Shown here piece by piece: positions 16,602 to 25,776 of a stretch of 64,000 nt of DNA (within the stretch, counting starts at the first letter, position 1; every line of letters begins with the position of its first letter). The stretch is from Candidatus Sphingomonas phytovorans. Lineage in GTDB: Bacteria; Pseudomonadota; Alphaproteobacteria; Sphingomonadales; Sphingomonadaceae. The DNA is taken from contig CP119314.1 in NCBI GenBank assembly GCA_029202385.1, forward strand, positions 4,949,001 through 5,013,000, in the 5' to 3' direction. Position numbers and translations under genes: made by a program. The notes beneath the pieces are model-generated. The model was not told the DNA's origin, searched no databases, and worked only from the letters and a program-made list of their open reading frames with translations.

Positions 16602-17644
16602 GCAAGATACCGACGACCGTCGTGACCGGCTTCCTGGGTGCAGGAAAGACGACGCTGATCCGTCATCTTCTCCAGAACGCGGGCGGCAAGCGGCTCGCGC
16701 TGATCATCAACGAATTCGGGGATATCGGCGTCGATCGCGATCTCGTGCGCGGCTGCAACGATGCAGCGTGCCCGGAGGAGGATATCGTCGAGCTGGCGAA
16801 CGGCTGTATCTGCTGCACCGTCGCTGACGATTTCCTCCCGACCATGCAGGCACTGCTCGACCGGTCGAACCCGCCCGAGCATATCGTCATCGAGACATCG
16901 GGTCTCGCCCTGCCCAAGCCGCTGATCAAGGCGTTCCAATGGCCCGATATTCGCACCCGCGCGACGATCGACGGCGTGATCACGCTGATCGACGCCGATG
17001 CGGTCGCCGCCGGCCGTTTCGCCACCGACGAGGCTGCGCTGGCGGCGGCGCGTGCGGCCGATCCGTCGCTCGACCATGACAGCCCGCTCGAGGAACTTTT
17101 CGAGGACCAGCTTGCCTGTGCCGACATGGTCGTCCTCAACAAGGCGGACCTGGTCGATGCCGACACGCTTGCCCGGGTCGAGCAGGATATCCGCAAGGAT
17201 ACCCGCGCTGGCGTGAAGATCGTTCGGGCGGATCATGGCGCGGTCGATATCGGTGCCCTGCTCGGGATCACCGCCGCTGCCGAGGACGATCTCGACTCGC
17301 GGCCGTCGGTCCATGACGGCGAGCCCGAGCACGACCATGACGATTTCGACAGCTTCGTGGTCGCCGGGGCGGAAATCGGCGGCATCGAACCGCTGCTTGC
17401 CGCGCTGGAGCGCCTCATCGTCGAGCATGACGTGCTGCGCGTGAAGGGCATGGTCGCGGTCGAGGGCAAGCCGGCGCGTCTCGTCATCCAGGCGGTTGGC
17501 CCGCGCATCCAGCATTATTTCGACCGGCCATGGAACGATGGCGAGCCGCGCCGTTCGCAGCTCGTCGTGATCGGCCAGAAGGGCCTGGACGAAGCGTCGA
17601 TCTCGGCCGGGCTCCGGACTGTCCTGGGGGCCGGTTCCAACTGA
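16598..17644 (+). CDS. cobW: CobW-family GTPase, cobalt metallochaperone
   Basis: 348-residue G3E GTPase. P-loop GFLGAGKTT at 11-19, the Co/Zn-binding CICC motif at 70-73 in NGCICCTVADD, switch/Walker B around ETSGLALP, and the guanine motif NKADLVD. An acidic His stretch (EPEHDHDDFD) follows, then the C-terminal CobW domain. It is thought to load cobalt onto the cobaltochelatase. TTG at 16598 is the start: it gives MSKIPTTVVTG directly, sits in a TTGA overlap with the preceding stop, and has GAAGGAG upstream. Confidence 0.92.
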   Translation: MSKIPTTVVTGFLGAGKTTLIRHLLQNAGGKRLALIINEFGDIGVDRDLVRGCNDAACPEEDIVELANGCICCTVADDFLPTMQALLDRSNPPEHIVIETSGLALPKPLIKAFQWPDIRTRATIDGVITLIDADAVAAGRFATDEAALAAARAADPSLDHDSPLEELFEDQLACADMVVLNKADLVDADTLARVEQDIRKDTRAGVKIVRADHGAVDIGALLGITAAAEDDLDSRPSVHDGEPEHDHDDFDSFVVAGAEIGGIEPLLAALERLIVEHDVLRVKGMVAVEGKPARLVIQAVGPRIQHYFDRPWNDGEPRRSQLVVIGQKGLDEASISAGLRTVLGAGSN

Positions 17645-20600
17645 TGCACTTGCTTGCCGCCACGCCGGGCACTGTTTCGAACGGCGACGAGGCGATCGAC
17701 CTCGATCAGTCGCCGGGCGACATCGTGATCCTGACCGTGGCGGACAGCGATCTCGCCTGCTTCGCGCGGGCGGCGGCGATGCTGGGGGAGGGGGCGCCGA
17801 GCGTCAGGCTGGTGAATCTGCTCCAGCTTCTCCACCCCTATTCGGTCGATCTCTATGTCGAAAAGGTGATCGCCCAGGCGCGGTTCGTCTGCGTCGTGCT
17901 GCTCGGCGGCCGGAGCTACTGGCCCTATGGCGTGGATGAAATCGCCCGGGTCGCGCGGGAGCGGGGCATCGCCTTCGCCGCAGTCGCCGACGGGCGCGAG
18001 GCGGATGCGGCGCTGGACAGCGCGTCGACGCTCGATGTCGCGATGCTCGAACGGCTGCGCGACTATCTGCGCCAGGGCGGTGTCGCCAATGCGCTTGGTT
18101 TCCTGCAGACCGCTGCCCGGCTGATCGGTCGCGACGTCGGGACACCGGACGATCCGCTGCCGCTCGCCGATGCCGGCCTCTATCTGCCCGGCGTCGAGCG
18201 GCCGGGCCTCGCCGATGTCCGGGCCGGCTGGCAGGAGGGCAGGCCGGTCGCCCTGCTGATCTTCTACCGTGCGCTGGTCGCGGCGGGCACGCTCGACGCG
18301 GTGGATGCGACCATCGCGGCGCTGGCTGCCAGGGGATTGAACGTCGTCGCGGCGCATGTCCGGGCGTTGCGCGAACCCTTCGTCATCGAATGGCTCGACG
18401 GCGTCCTCGCTGGCGTAAAGCCGGATGTCATCCTCAACGCCACCTCCTTCGCTTCCTCGACCCTGGGTGACAACCGTACCGGTGGTGTCCTCGAACGCGG
18501 CGATTGCCCGATCCTCCAGCTTGCCTTTGCCGGCGTCGAGCAGGCGGACTGGGCAGCGAGCGGACGGGGCCTCGGGCCACGCGACCTCGCGATGAATGTC
18601 GCACTTCCGGAGGTGGACGGGCGGCTGTTCACCCGGGCCGTCGCCTTCAAGGCGGCCGAACGCTTCGACGCACTGACTGAATGCGGCATCGTCGTGCCGC
18701 GTGTCCTGCCCGATCGGGTCGACTTCGTCGCCAGCCTGGCCGCCAACTGGGCGCGGCTTCGTCGCGCCGCGCCGGGCGAGCGCAGGGTCGCGCTCGTCCT
18801 CGCCAACTATCCCAATCGCGATGGCCGGATCGGCAACGGCGTCGGTCTCGATACGCCGGCAAGCGCTGCGGCGATCCTCCAGGCGCTCGACGGCGCCGGC
18901 TATGATGTCGGGGACGCCCCGCTGGACGGCGCGGCCCTGATGGCGGCGATGCTGGCCGGCGTGACCAACGACATGGCGTCGCCGGATCGCCGGGGCGACG
19001 GGCCGGCGCTGTCGCTGGCCGAGTATCGCGATGCGTTCGACAGGCTGCCCGACGGCGCACGCGCCGCGATGCTCGAACGCTGGGGGCAGCCCGACGCCGA
19101 TCCGTTCGTCAGGGATGGCGCCTTCCGCCTCGCCGTGCATCAGTTCGGCAATGTCGCCATCGCGGTGCAGCCGGCGCGCGGCTATAATATCGATCCCAAG
19201 GCGACCTATCACGATCCGGCGCTGGTGCCGCCACACGCCTATCTCGCTTTCCATGTCTGGCTCGATCGCCGCTTCGGCGCGCAGGCTGTCGTCCATGTCG
19301 GCAAGCATGGCAATCTCGAATGGCTGCCCGGCAAGGCGCTCGCGCTGTCGCGGGAGTGCTGGCCGGAAATCTGCGCCGGGCCGACCCCTCAACTTTATCC
19401 GTTCATCGTCAACGATCCGGGTGAGGGGACCCAGGCCAAGCGCCGGATCGGCGCGGTGATCGTTGATCATCTCACTCCGCCGCTGACCCGCGCGGAAAGC
19501 TACGGCCCGCTTCGCCAGCTCGAGGCCCTGGTCGACGAATATTATCTCGCGGCTGGCATGGACCCGCGCCGGATCGAGCGGCTGCGCACCGAGATCATCG
19601 ATCTCGCGCGCTCGCAGGGGCTCGATGCCGATGCCGGCATGGTCGGTGATTCCGACGATGCGCTCGCTGCCCTCGACAATTATCTTTGCGACCTGAAGGA
19701 AATGCAGATCCGCGACGGGCTGCATATCTTCACCCGCTCGCCCGAAGGCAGGCTGCGGACCGACCTGCTGGTCGCGCTCGCCCGAACGCCGCGCGGCTAT
19801 GACGTACCCGGACAGGCATCGTTGCTGCGGGCGATGGCGGACGATCTCGGCCTCGTCTTCGACCCGCTCGATTGCCGGATGGGTGACCGCTGGGATCAGG
19901 CAAGGCCGCAAGTGCTCGCTACCCTTTCGGAGGATCCCTGGCGGACCATAGGGGACACCGTCGAACGGCTTGAGTTGCTGGCGTCCGATCTGGTGTCGGC
20001 ACCCGATCGGGCTGGCATGCTCGGCCTGAAAAGCGCGGCGGTGCTCGCGACGATCCATGATGATCTCTCCCGGCGTGTCGATGCCTGCGGCCTTGCCGAG
20101 CAGTCGGCGCTCCTCGCGGGGCTGGACGGGCGCTTCGTCGTGCCCGGGCCTTCCGGCGCGCCGACGCGCGGGCGGCCTGACGTGCTGCCCACCGGGCGCA
20201 ATTTCTACTCGGTCGATACCCGCTCGATCCCGACCGCGACCGCCTGGGATCTTGGGCAGCGCTCGGCTGAATTGCTGGTGAAGGACTATTTCCAGCGAGA
20301 GGGCGCCTATCCGGCAGCGATGGCGCTGTCCGCCTGGGGCACGGCCAATATGCGCACCGGCGGCGACGACATCGCCCAGGCGCTCGCGCTGATGGGGGTC
20401 AGGCCGCGCTGGGAATGGACGTCAGGTCGGGTCGTCGGGTTCGAGATGATCACGCTGGCCGAACTGCGCCGGCCGCGCGTCGATGTGACCTTCCGTGTCT
20501 CGGGCTTCTTCCGCGACGCTTTCCCGGAGCAGATCGACCTGCTCGATTCGGCGGCGCGGGCGGTGATGGCGCTCGACGAGGACGAGCGGGACAATCCCGC

Positions 20601-21378
20601 CGCCGCCCGAGCGCGTGCAGAGGCGGCGGCATTGGTCGGTAAGGGCGAGAATCCCGCATCGGCGGCGCGCCGGGCCGGCGCCCGCGTCTTCGGCTCGAAG
20701 CCGGGGGCCTATGGTGCCGGGCTCCAGGCGATGATCGACGAGAAGCTCTGGCACGACCGGGCCGATCTCGCCGACGTCTATCTGACCTGGGGCAGCTACG
20801 CTTATGGCGCTGGGGTCGAGGGCGATGCCGAGCGGGCGCTTTTCTCCACGCGCCTCGCCCAGGCTGATGCGGTGGTGCAGAATCAGGACAATCGCGAGCA
20901 CGACCTGCTCGACAGCGACGACTATTACCAGTTCGAAGGCGGCATCGCCGCCGCGGTCGAGCATCTCTCGGGCAGGAAACCCGTGTCCTATCACAACGAC
21001 CATAGTCGCCCCGAACGGCCGGTGATCCGTACGCTCGAGGACGAGATCGGGCGGGTGGTCCGCGCGCGCGTCACCAACCCGAAATGGATCGCGGGCGTGA
21101 TGCGGCACGGCTATAAGGGCGCGTTCGAGATCGCGGCGAGCGTCGACTATCTGTTCGCCTTCGCCGCGACCACCGACGCGGTGAAGAGCCATCATTTCGA
21201 TGCCGTCCACGCCGCTTTCATCGAGGACGAGGCAGTCAGGGCGTTCATGGCCGAAGCGAATCCGGCTGCATTGCGCGAGACGGCGGGGCGGCTCGCCGAA
21301 GCGCTCGAGCGTGGGCTATGGAAACCGAAATCGAACAGCGCGGGCGTGTTGCTCGCCGAGCTTCAGGAGCGATCATGA
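17644..21378 (+). CDS. cobN: cobaltochelatase large subunit CobN
   Basis: 1244 residues, the normal length for the large (H) subunit that inserts Co2+ into hydrogenobyrinic acid a,c-diamide. Recognisable blocks include HVGKHGNLEWLPGKALALS, VNDPGEGTQAKRR, GYDVPGQASLLRAMADDLG and, near the C-terminus, WGSYAYGAGVEGD. ATG at 17644 is fused to the cobW stop (TGATG). The AAA+ partner subunits (P. denitrificans CobS and CobT) are not in this window. Confidence 0.93.
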   Translation: MHLLAATPGTVSNGDEAIDLDQSPGDIVILTVADSDLACFARAAAMLGEGAPSVRLVNLLQLLHPYSVDLYVEKVIAQARFVCVVLLGGRSYWPYGVDEIARVARERGIAFAAVADGREADAALDSASTLDVAMLERLRDYLRQGGVANALGFLQTAARLIGRDVGTPDDPLPLADAGLYLPGVERPGLADVRAGWQEGRPVALLIFYRALVAAGTLDAVDATIAALAARGLNVVAAHVRALREPFVIEWLDGVLAGVKPDVILNATSFASSTLGDNRTGGVLERGDCPILQLAFAGVEQADWAASGRGLGPRDLAMNVALPEVDGRLFTRAVAFKAAERFDALTECGIVVPRVLPDRVDFVASLAANWARLRRAAPGERRVALVLANYPNRDGRIGNGVGLDTPASAAAILQALDGAGYDVGDAPLDGAALMAAMLAGVTNDMASPDRRGDGPALSLAEYRDAFDRLPDGARAAMLERWGQPDADPFVRDGAFRLAVHQFGNVAIAVQPARGYNIDPKATYHDPALVPPHAYLAFHVWLDRRFGAQAVVHVGKHGNLEWLPGKALALSRECWPEICAGPTPQLYPFIVNDPGEGTQAKRRIGAVIVDHLTPPLTRAESYGPLRQLEALVDEYYLAAGMDPRRIERLRTEIIDLARSQGLDADAGMVGDSDDALAALDNYLCDLKEMQIRDGLHIFTRSPEGRLRTDLLVALARTPRGYDVPGQASLLRAMADDLGLVFDPLDCRMGDRWDQARPQVLATLSEDPWRTIGDTVERLELLASDLVSAPDRAGMLGLKSAAVLATIHDDLSRRVDACGLAEQSALLAGLDGRFVVPGPSGAPTRGRPDVLPTGRNFYSVDTRSIPTATAWDLGQRSAELLVKDYFQREGAYPAAMALSAWGTANMRTGGDDIAQALALMGVRPRWEWTSGRVVGFEMITLAELRRPRVDVTFRVSGFFRDAFPEQIDLLDSAARAVMALDEDERDNPAAARARAEAAALVGKGENPASAARRAGARVFGSKPGAYGAGLQAMIDEKLWHDRADLADVYLTWGSYAYGAGVEGDAERALFSTRLAQADAVVQNQDNREHDLLDSDDYYQFEGGIAAAVEHLSGRKPVSYHNDHSRPERPVIRTLEDEIGRVVRARVTNPKWIAGVMRHGYKGAFEIAASVDYLFAFAATTDAVKSHHFDAVHAAFIEDEAVRAFMAEANPAALRETAGRLAEALERGLWKPKSNSAGVLLAELQERS

Positions 21379-21983
21379 TCGAGCGAACCGACGAGCGGCA
21401 TGCCGAGAAGATGAAGAAGAAGCAGGCGGCGCACGACAAGATCGTGGCCGCGAAGACGATCGAGAAGGGCCTGCTGATCGTCCATACCGGCAAGGGCAAG
21501 GGCAAGACCACCGCGGCACTCGGCATGGTCGTGCGCGCGATCGGGCATGGCAAGAAGGTCGGCGTGGTCCAGTTCGTCAAGGGCGCCATGACGACGGGCG
21601 AGAAGACCGTGTTCGACGCCTTTCCCGACCAGGTCGAGTTCAAGCCGATGGGTGACGGCTTCACCTGGGACACACAGGACCGCACCCAGGACATCGCCTC
21701 TGCCCGCAAGGCATGGGACGAGGTGAAGCGCATGATCGAGGACCCGTCCTACGACATGGTGCTGGCCGACGAGCTCAACATCGTCCTGCGCTACGATTAT
21801 CTGCCGCTCGACGAGGTGCTTGAAGTGCTCGCGGCAAAGCCGGAGATGACTCATGTCATCGTCACCGGCCGCAACGCGCCCGAGCGCCTGGTCGAGGCCG
21901 CCGACCTGGTGACCGAGATGACGCTGGTGAAGCATCCGTTCCGCGAGCAGGGCGTGAAGGCGCAGCCGGGCGTCGAGTTCTGA
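21375..21983 (+). CDS. cobO: cob(I)yrinic acid a,c-diamide adenosyltransferase
   Basis: 202-residue CobA/CobO/BtuR enzyme that attaches the 5'-deoxyadenosyl ligand to Co(I) corrinoids. The P-loop HTGKGKGKTTAALGM is at about residues 36-50, followed by VVQFVKG, the ATP/corrin region MVLADELNIVLRYDYL and VTGRNAPERLVEAADLVTEM. The ATG at 21375 overlaps the cobN stop (ATGA). Its TGA overlaps the presumed non-standard start of bluB. Confidence 0.94.
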   Translation: MIERTDERHAEKMKKKQAAHDKIVAAKTIEKGLLIVHTGKGKGKTTAALGMVVRAIGHGKKVGVVQFVKGAMTTGEKTVFDAFPDQVEFKPMGDGFTWDTQDRTQDIASARKAWDEVKRMIEDPSYDMVLADELNIVLRYDYLPLDEVLEVLAAKPEMTHVIVTGRNAPERLVEAADLVTEMTLVKHPFREQGVKAQPGVEF

Positions 21984-22627
21984 CGACAGCCCCTCCCGGC
22001 CGGTTCGATCCCGCCTTTGTCGGGCAGCTCGACACGCTGCTCGCCTGGCGGCGCGATGTCCGTCATTTCCGGCGCGATCCACTGCCGGAAGGCATGATGG
22101 ATACGCTGCTGTCGCTTGCCCAGCTCTCGCCTTCGGTCGGCAATTCCCAGCCCTGGCGGTTCGTCCGGGTGCTGTCGCCGGGGCTCCGCGCCGCGCTGGC
22201 CGATCATGCCGATGCCGAGGTTGCAAGGACCGCCGCCGGCTATGAGGAGGAGCGTCGCGCGGCCTATCTCGCGCTGAAGCTCCATGGCCTGCGCGAGGCG
22301 CCCGAGATCCTCGCCGTCTTTTCCGAATCAGCGCCCGATGCCGGGCACGGGCTCGGCATCGCCACCATGCCCGAGGCATTGCTCTATTCGACGGTGATGG
22401 CGATCCAGACCCTGTGGCTGTCGGCGCGGGCGCGGGGCGTCGGCCTTGGCTGGGTGTCGATCGTCGAGCCGGATGCCGTGGCGGCGCTGCTCGACGTGCC
22501 CGCCGGATGGAACTTCGTTGCCATCCTCTGCCTCGGCTTTCCCGACGCGCCTTCCGCCGTCCCCGAACTGGAACGGCGCGGCTGGCAGGATCGCGGCGAC
22601 TGGCGCGGGCATGTCGTCGAGCGATAG
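21980..22627 (+). CDS. bluB: 5,6-dimethylbenzimidazole synthase, probable CTG start
   Basis: Flavin-destroying enzyme that converts FMNH2 and O2 to the lower ligand of cobalamin. The first in-frame ATG (22094) would remove the FMN-phosphate-binding RRDVRHFR. The same frame upstream reads RFDPAFVGQLDTLLAWRRDVRHFRRD without a stop, so translation must begin earlier, yet I see no ATG, GTG or TTG in it. The CTG at 21980 lies in a CTGA overlap with the cobO stop and gives a 215-residue protein, the usual BluB length. Further marks: SPSVGNSQPWRFV and VGLGWVSI. Family is certain; the start is inferred. Confidence 0.85.
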   Translation: MTTAPPGRFDPAFVGQLDTLLAWRRDVRHFRRDPLPEGMMDTLLSLAQLSPSVGNSQPWRFVRVLSPGLRAALADHADAEVARTAAGYEEERRAAYLALKLHGLREAPEILAVFSESAPDAGHGLGIATMPEALLYSTVMAIQTLWLSARARGVGLGWVSIVEPDAVAALLDVPAGWNFVAILCLGFPDAPSAVPELERRGWQDRGDWRGHVVER

Positions 22628-22648
22628 GGGCTCGGTCGCCGCCCGATC

Positions 22649-23521
22649 TCAGTGTGCCGCGATCCCCGCCCGTTCGGTCTTGTCGGCGTTGCGCAGCCGA
22701 GCCGCCAGTAGTTCAAGCGCGGCCGGATAGCTTGGGCCACCACAGACGGTCAGCGCTTGCGGAATATAGAGGCGATGCGCCGGTGCGATCGTCCGTTCGA
22801 GCAAGGGATGGTGGAGCATCTCGGTGCCCCGGTCGGTGACCTGCGCCGTCGCGCTTTCGAGGACCAGGAAATCGGGATGGGCGATCGCCATCTGCTCGAT
22901 CGACAGCCGCGACAGCGGCGGCAGGTCGAGCCGGCGCGCCAGGTTGACCAGCCCGAGCCGGGTCATCATGTCGTCCACCAGGGTCCCGGTCCCGGTGAGG
23001 AAGCCCTGCCGCTGGTAATAGGCGGCGACCCGGCCCTTGCCGGGGGCGGGCCCGATCCCGGCGATCCGCGCACGGATCGACGCGATCAGCGCCCGGCCCC
23101 GTTCCGGATGGCCGACCTTGTCCGCCATCAGGGTGATCGTTTCCTCGATGCCCGCGAGGTCGTCCTTCCTCGGCAGGTCGACCATCGGCACGCCCCGCGC
23201 CTTGAGCGAGACAAGCGCCTCGCGCTGCCGGAACGGTGCGCCGACCACCAGGTCTGGCTTGAGCAGCAGGATCCGCTCGGCGCTGCGCGAGGCGGTGGGG
23301 AAGGACCGGGCTCGGTCGGCGTAATAGGACAGGGCCGGGTCGCGGGCGAATTGCGACAGGCCGGCGATCTGGCCCGGATCAGCGAGGGCGATCAGATATT
23401 GGTCGGCGCACAGGTTGAGCGACACGATCCGCTTGGGCGGTTGCCCCGCCGCCGCCGACTGCAGGGCCGGTGTGAACAGCGCGAGGGCAAGTCGGGCAAA
23501 GATAGCACGGTTGATACGCAA
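22649..23521 (-). CDS. btuF: corrinoid ABC transporter substrate-binding protein (second copy)
   Basis: 290 residues, same BtuF/FhuD fold as the first copy but diverged: RIVSLNLCADQYLIALADPGQ at the N-terminus, GAPFRQREALVSLKARGVP in the middle, PQALTVCGGPSYPAALELL at the end. It has an N-terminal hydrophobic signal (about 25 residues) without a lipobox, so it is probably a soluble periplasmic protein. The start is a TTG at 23521; no ATG is in frame nearby. It is divergent from the btuC2-btuD2 pair, completing a second importer. Confidence 0.85.
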   Translation of the reverse strand: MRINRAIFARLALALFTPALQSAAAGQPPKRIVSLNLCADQYLIALADPGQIAGLSQFARDPALSYYADRARSFPTASRSAERILLLKPDLVVGAPFRQREALVSLKARGVPMVDLPRKDDLAGIEETITLMADKVGHPERGRALIASIRARIAGIGPAPGKGRVAAYYQRQGFLTGTGTLVDDMMTRLGLVNLARRLDLPPLSRLSIEQMAIAHPDFLVLESATAQVTDRGTEMLHHPLLERTIAPAHRLYIPQALTVCGGPSYPAALELLAARLRNADKTERAGIAAH

Positions 23522-23666
23522 GGGACGCTTGTCGCTTTCTATTGAAGATCGGCGTGGCTAGGGATGCCCGTAACGCGCCCGGGACACAATCGTGACGGGC
23601 CGGACCGATCTTGACGAGGTCTGCCGTGACGACATCCGATGCCGCCCGTTCCGGCGGCCAGCCTTT

Positions 23667-24665
23667 ATGCGTTTAGCCGGGGCGAGAACCCCGCTCGTGG
23701 CGATGTTGCTGCTGGCGGCGATCCTCGCGGGAATCGCGTCGCTGTCGGTCGGGCCTGCCCGGATCGGTGCCGGCGCGATGGCCGATGCGGTGCTTGGCCG
23801 GGGCGATCCGCTGATCCGCGACATCCTGTTCCAGCTTCGGCTGCCGCGTGTGGTGCTTGGCCTCGCCGTCGGGGGGATGCTCGGGCTCGCGGGCGCCGCG
23901 CTGCAGGGATATCTGCGCAATCCGCTTGCCGAACCTTCGGTGCTTGGTGCTTCGAACGGCGCTGCGCTCGGCGCGGTCATCGCCCTGTATTTCGGGCTGG
24001 CCGAACTGAATCCGGCGATGCTGCCGGTTCTGGCGATCCTGGGCGCGCTTGCCGCGCTCGGCCTGTTGTTCCTGCTGGCCGGCCGAGCCGAAAGCCCTTT
24101 GACGCTGATCCTCGCCGGCATCGCCGTCGCGACGCTGGCCGGGGCCGGGATCAGCCTCGCGCTCAATCTCTCCGCCAATCCCTTCGCCGCGACCGAGATC
24201 GCGACCTGGCTGCTCGGCTCGCTTGAGGATCGCTCGTTCCGCCATGTCTGGCTCGCGCTTCCCTGTATCGTCACCGGCATGGTCCTGCTTGCCTGGGATG
24301 GGCGGGCGCTCGACGCTCTGACCTTGGGAGAAGATGGAGCGACCGCACTCGGCGTCGACCTGAAGCGGACGAGGCTGCGCCTGCTGATCGGGGTCGCGAT
24401 CGGCGTTGGCGGCGCCGTCGCCGTGTCCGGCGCGATCGGCTTTGTCGGGCTCATCGTGCCGCATCTCGTCCGGCCTTTCACTGATCGCAGCCCGTCGGCG
24501 ATCCTCCTGCCGTCGGCACTGGCAGGCGCTGCGTTGCTGACGCTGGCTGATGTCGCGGTCAGGCTGCTGCCGACCAGCACTGAATTGCGCCTCGGCGTCG
24601 TGACGGCATTCCTCGGCGTACCGGTGTTCATCGTGCATCTGCTGCGGGAGCGCCGGATATGGTGA
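23667..24665 (+). CDS. btuC: corrinoid ABC transporter permease (second copy)
   Basis: 332-residue FecCD-family permease. RLPRVVLGLAVGGMLGLAGA, LRNPLAEPSVLGASNGAALGA and AVSGAIGFVGLIVPHLVRPF match the conserved segments, and the protein is clearly paralogous to the permease at 13861-14844. ATG 23667 gives an N-terminus running straight into the first helix; an upstream GTG at 23592 would add 25 residues of non-conserved, charged sequence. The last seven bases overlap the ATPase gene. Confidence 0.87.
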   Translation: MRLAGARTPLVAMLLLAAILAGIASLSVGPARIGAGAMADAVLGRGDPLIRDILFQLRLPRVVLGLAVGGMLGLAGAALQGYLRNPLAEPSVLGASNGAALGAVIALYFGLAELNPAMLPVLAILGALAALGLLFLLAGRAESPLTLILAGIAVATLAGAGISLALNLSANPFAATEIATWLLGSLEDRSFRHVWLALPCIVTGMVLLAWDGRALDALTLGEDGATALGVDLKRTRLRLLIGVAIGVGGAVAVSGAIGFVGLIVPHLVRPFTDRSPSAILLPSALAGAALLTLADVAVRLLPTSTELRLGVVTAFLGVPVFIVHLLRERRIW

Positions 24666-25432
24666 CGATCACCGCACGCACTCTCTCGGCACGCCTTGGC
24701 GGGCAGACCGTGGTCGACGATGTATCGACCAGCCTCGCCGGTGGCGCGCTGGTCGGCATCGTCGGGCCCAACGGTGCCGGAAAGTCCAGCCTGGTCAGGG
24801 CGCTTCTCGGCCTGATCCCGTCGACCGGGACGATCGAGCTTGACGATGTTCCGCTCCCGTCGATTCGGCGCGCCGATGTCGCCCGCCGCATCGCCTACCT
24901 CCCCCAGGGGCAGACGCTTCACTGGCCGCTGACGGTCGAGCGATTGGTGGCGCTCGGCCGGCTGCCGCATCTCGCGCCCTTCTCGACACTGTCAGCGGCC
25001 GATCGCGATTCGGTGGATCGCGCCATGGCGACGGCCGATGTCGCGCAGCTTGCCGGCAGGACCGCGACCGAGCTTTCAGGCGGTGAGCGGGCCCGCGTGC
25101 TGCTGGCCCGCGCGCTGGCGGTGGAGGCACCGGTGCTGGTCGTCGACGAACCGCTGGCGTCGCTCGATCCAGCCCATCAGCTCGAGGTCATGGAACTGCT
25201 CCGGGCGCGGGCTCGGCGCGGCACGCTGGTCCTTGCCGTGCTGCATGATCTCGGCATGGCGATGCGCTATTGCGACCGCCTCCTGCTGCTCGATCGCGGG
25301 CGGCTCGTCGCCGATGACGTGCCCGCCGGGGTGCTGACGCCCGCGCGGTTGCAACAGGTCTATCGCATCCAGGCCTGGTTCGGCTCGGCGGGTGACACCC
25401 CACTCGTCGTTCCGCTGCAATGCAGCGATTGA
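24659..25432 (+). CDS. btuD: corrinoid ABC transporter ATPase (second copy)
   Basis: 257 residues. Walker A GPNGAGKSS near residue 37, Q-loop LPQGQTLHWPL, signature LSGGERARV, Walker B VLVVDEP and switch His in VLHDLGMAM. Pairs with the permease it overlaps. It ends just upstream of the second riboswitch, which faces the same direction but controls the next gene. Confidence 0.88.
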   Translation: MVTITARTLSARLGGQTVVDDVSTSLAGGALVGIVGPNGAGKSSLVRALLGLIPSTGTIELDDVPLPSIRRADVARRIAYLPQGQTLHWPLTVERLVALGRLPHLAPFSTLSAADRDSVDRAMATADVAQLAGRTATELSGGERARVLLARALAVEAPVLVVDEPLASLDPAHQLEVMELLRARARRGTLVLAVLHDLGMAMRYCDRLLLLDRGRLVADDVPAGVLTPARLQQVYRIQAWFGSAGDTPLVVPLQCSD

Positions 25433-25469
25433 CCTGCGGGCCGGGGCGGGCGTATCGCTCCGCTCGCGA

Positions 25470-25635
25470 CAGGTTCCCCGGAGACGGGGATGAAAACGGG
25501 AACGGGGTTCAAGACCCCGGCTGCCCCTGCAACTGTGAGCGGCGAGCCATCGACCACACGCCATTGGGACATTCCGTCCTGAGAAGGCGGTCCGAACCGG
25601 CATTGACCCGCAAGCCAGGAGACCTGCCCGTCGCG
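25470..25635 (+). promoter_or_regulatory. cobalamin (AdoCbl) riboswitch 2
   Basis: Second B12 riboswitch: GGTTCCCCGGAGACGGGGAT at the 5' end, GGCTGCCCCTGCAACTGTGA, GCGGCGAGCC, the peripheral helix, then the B12 box AGCCAGGAGACCTGCC at 25613-25628, identical to that of riboswitch 1. About 140 bases separate it from the btuB2 start. They include a CCCGCG-TT-CGCGGG hairpin (25701-25714), a candidate expression-platform element. It should repress the btuB2-to-cobS operon at high adenosylcobalamin. Confidence 0.94.
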
Positions 25636-25776
25636 GTCGTCTTTCGTCCGGCCAGGGTGCGCCGAACGGACGGGGAAATCCCGAGTGACGACATAGCCGA
25701 CCCGCGTTCGCGGGATCGAGGGCGCGTGTCCTCGGTTCCCCGGGAATGCGGGTCCCGTATGTCCTGGGAGTCCATC

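Noticed and set aside
17515..20058. 847-codon open frame on the minus strand
   Set aside because: Exact shadow of cobN; the composition is the Arg/Asp/Gly-rich antisense type seen under GC-rich genes, without domains.
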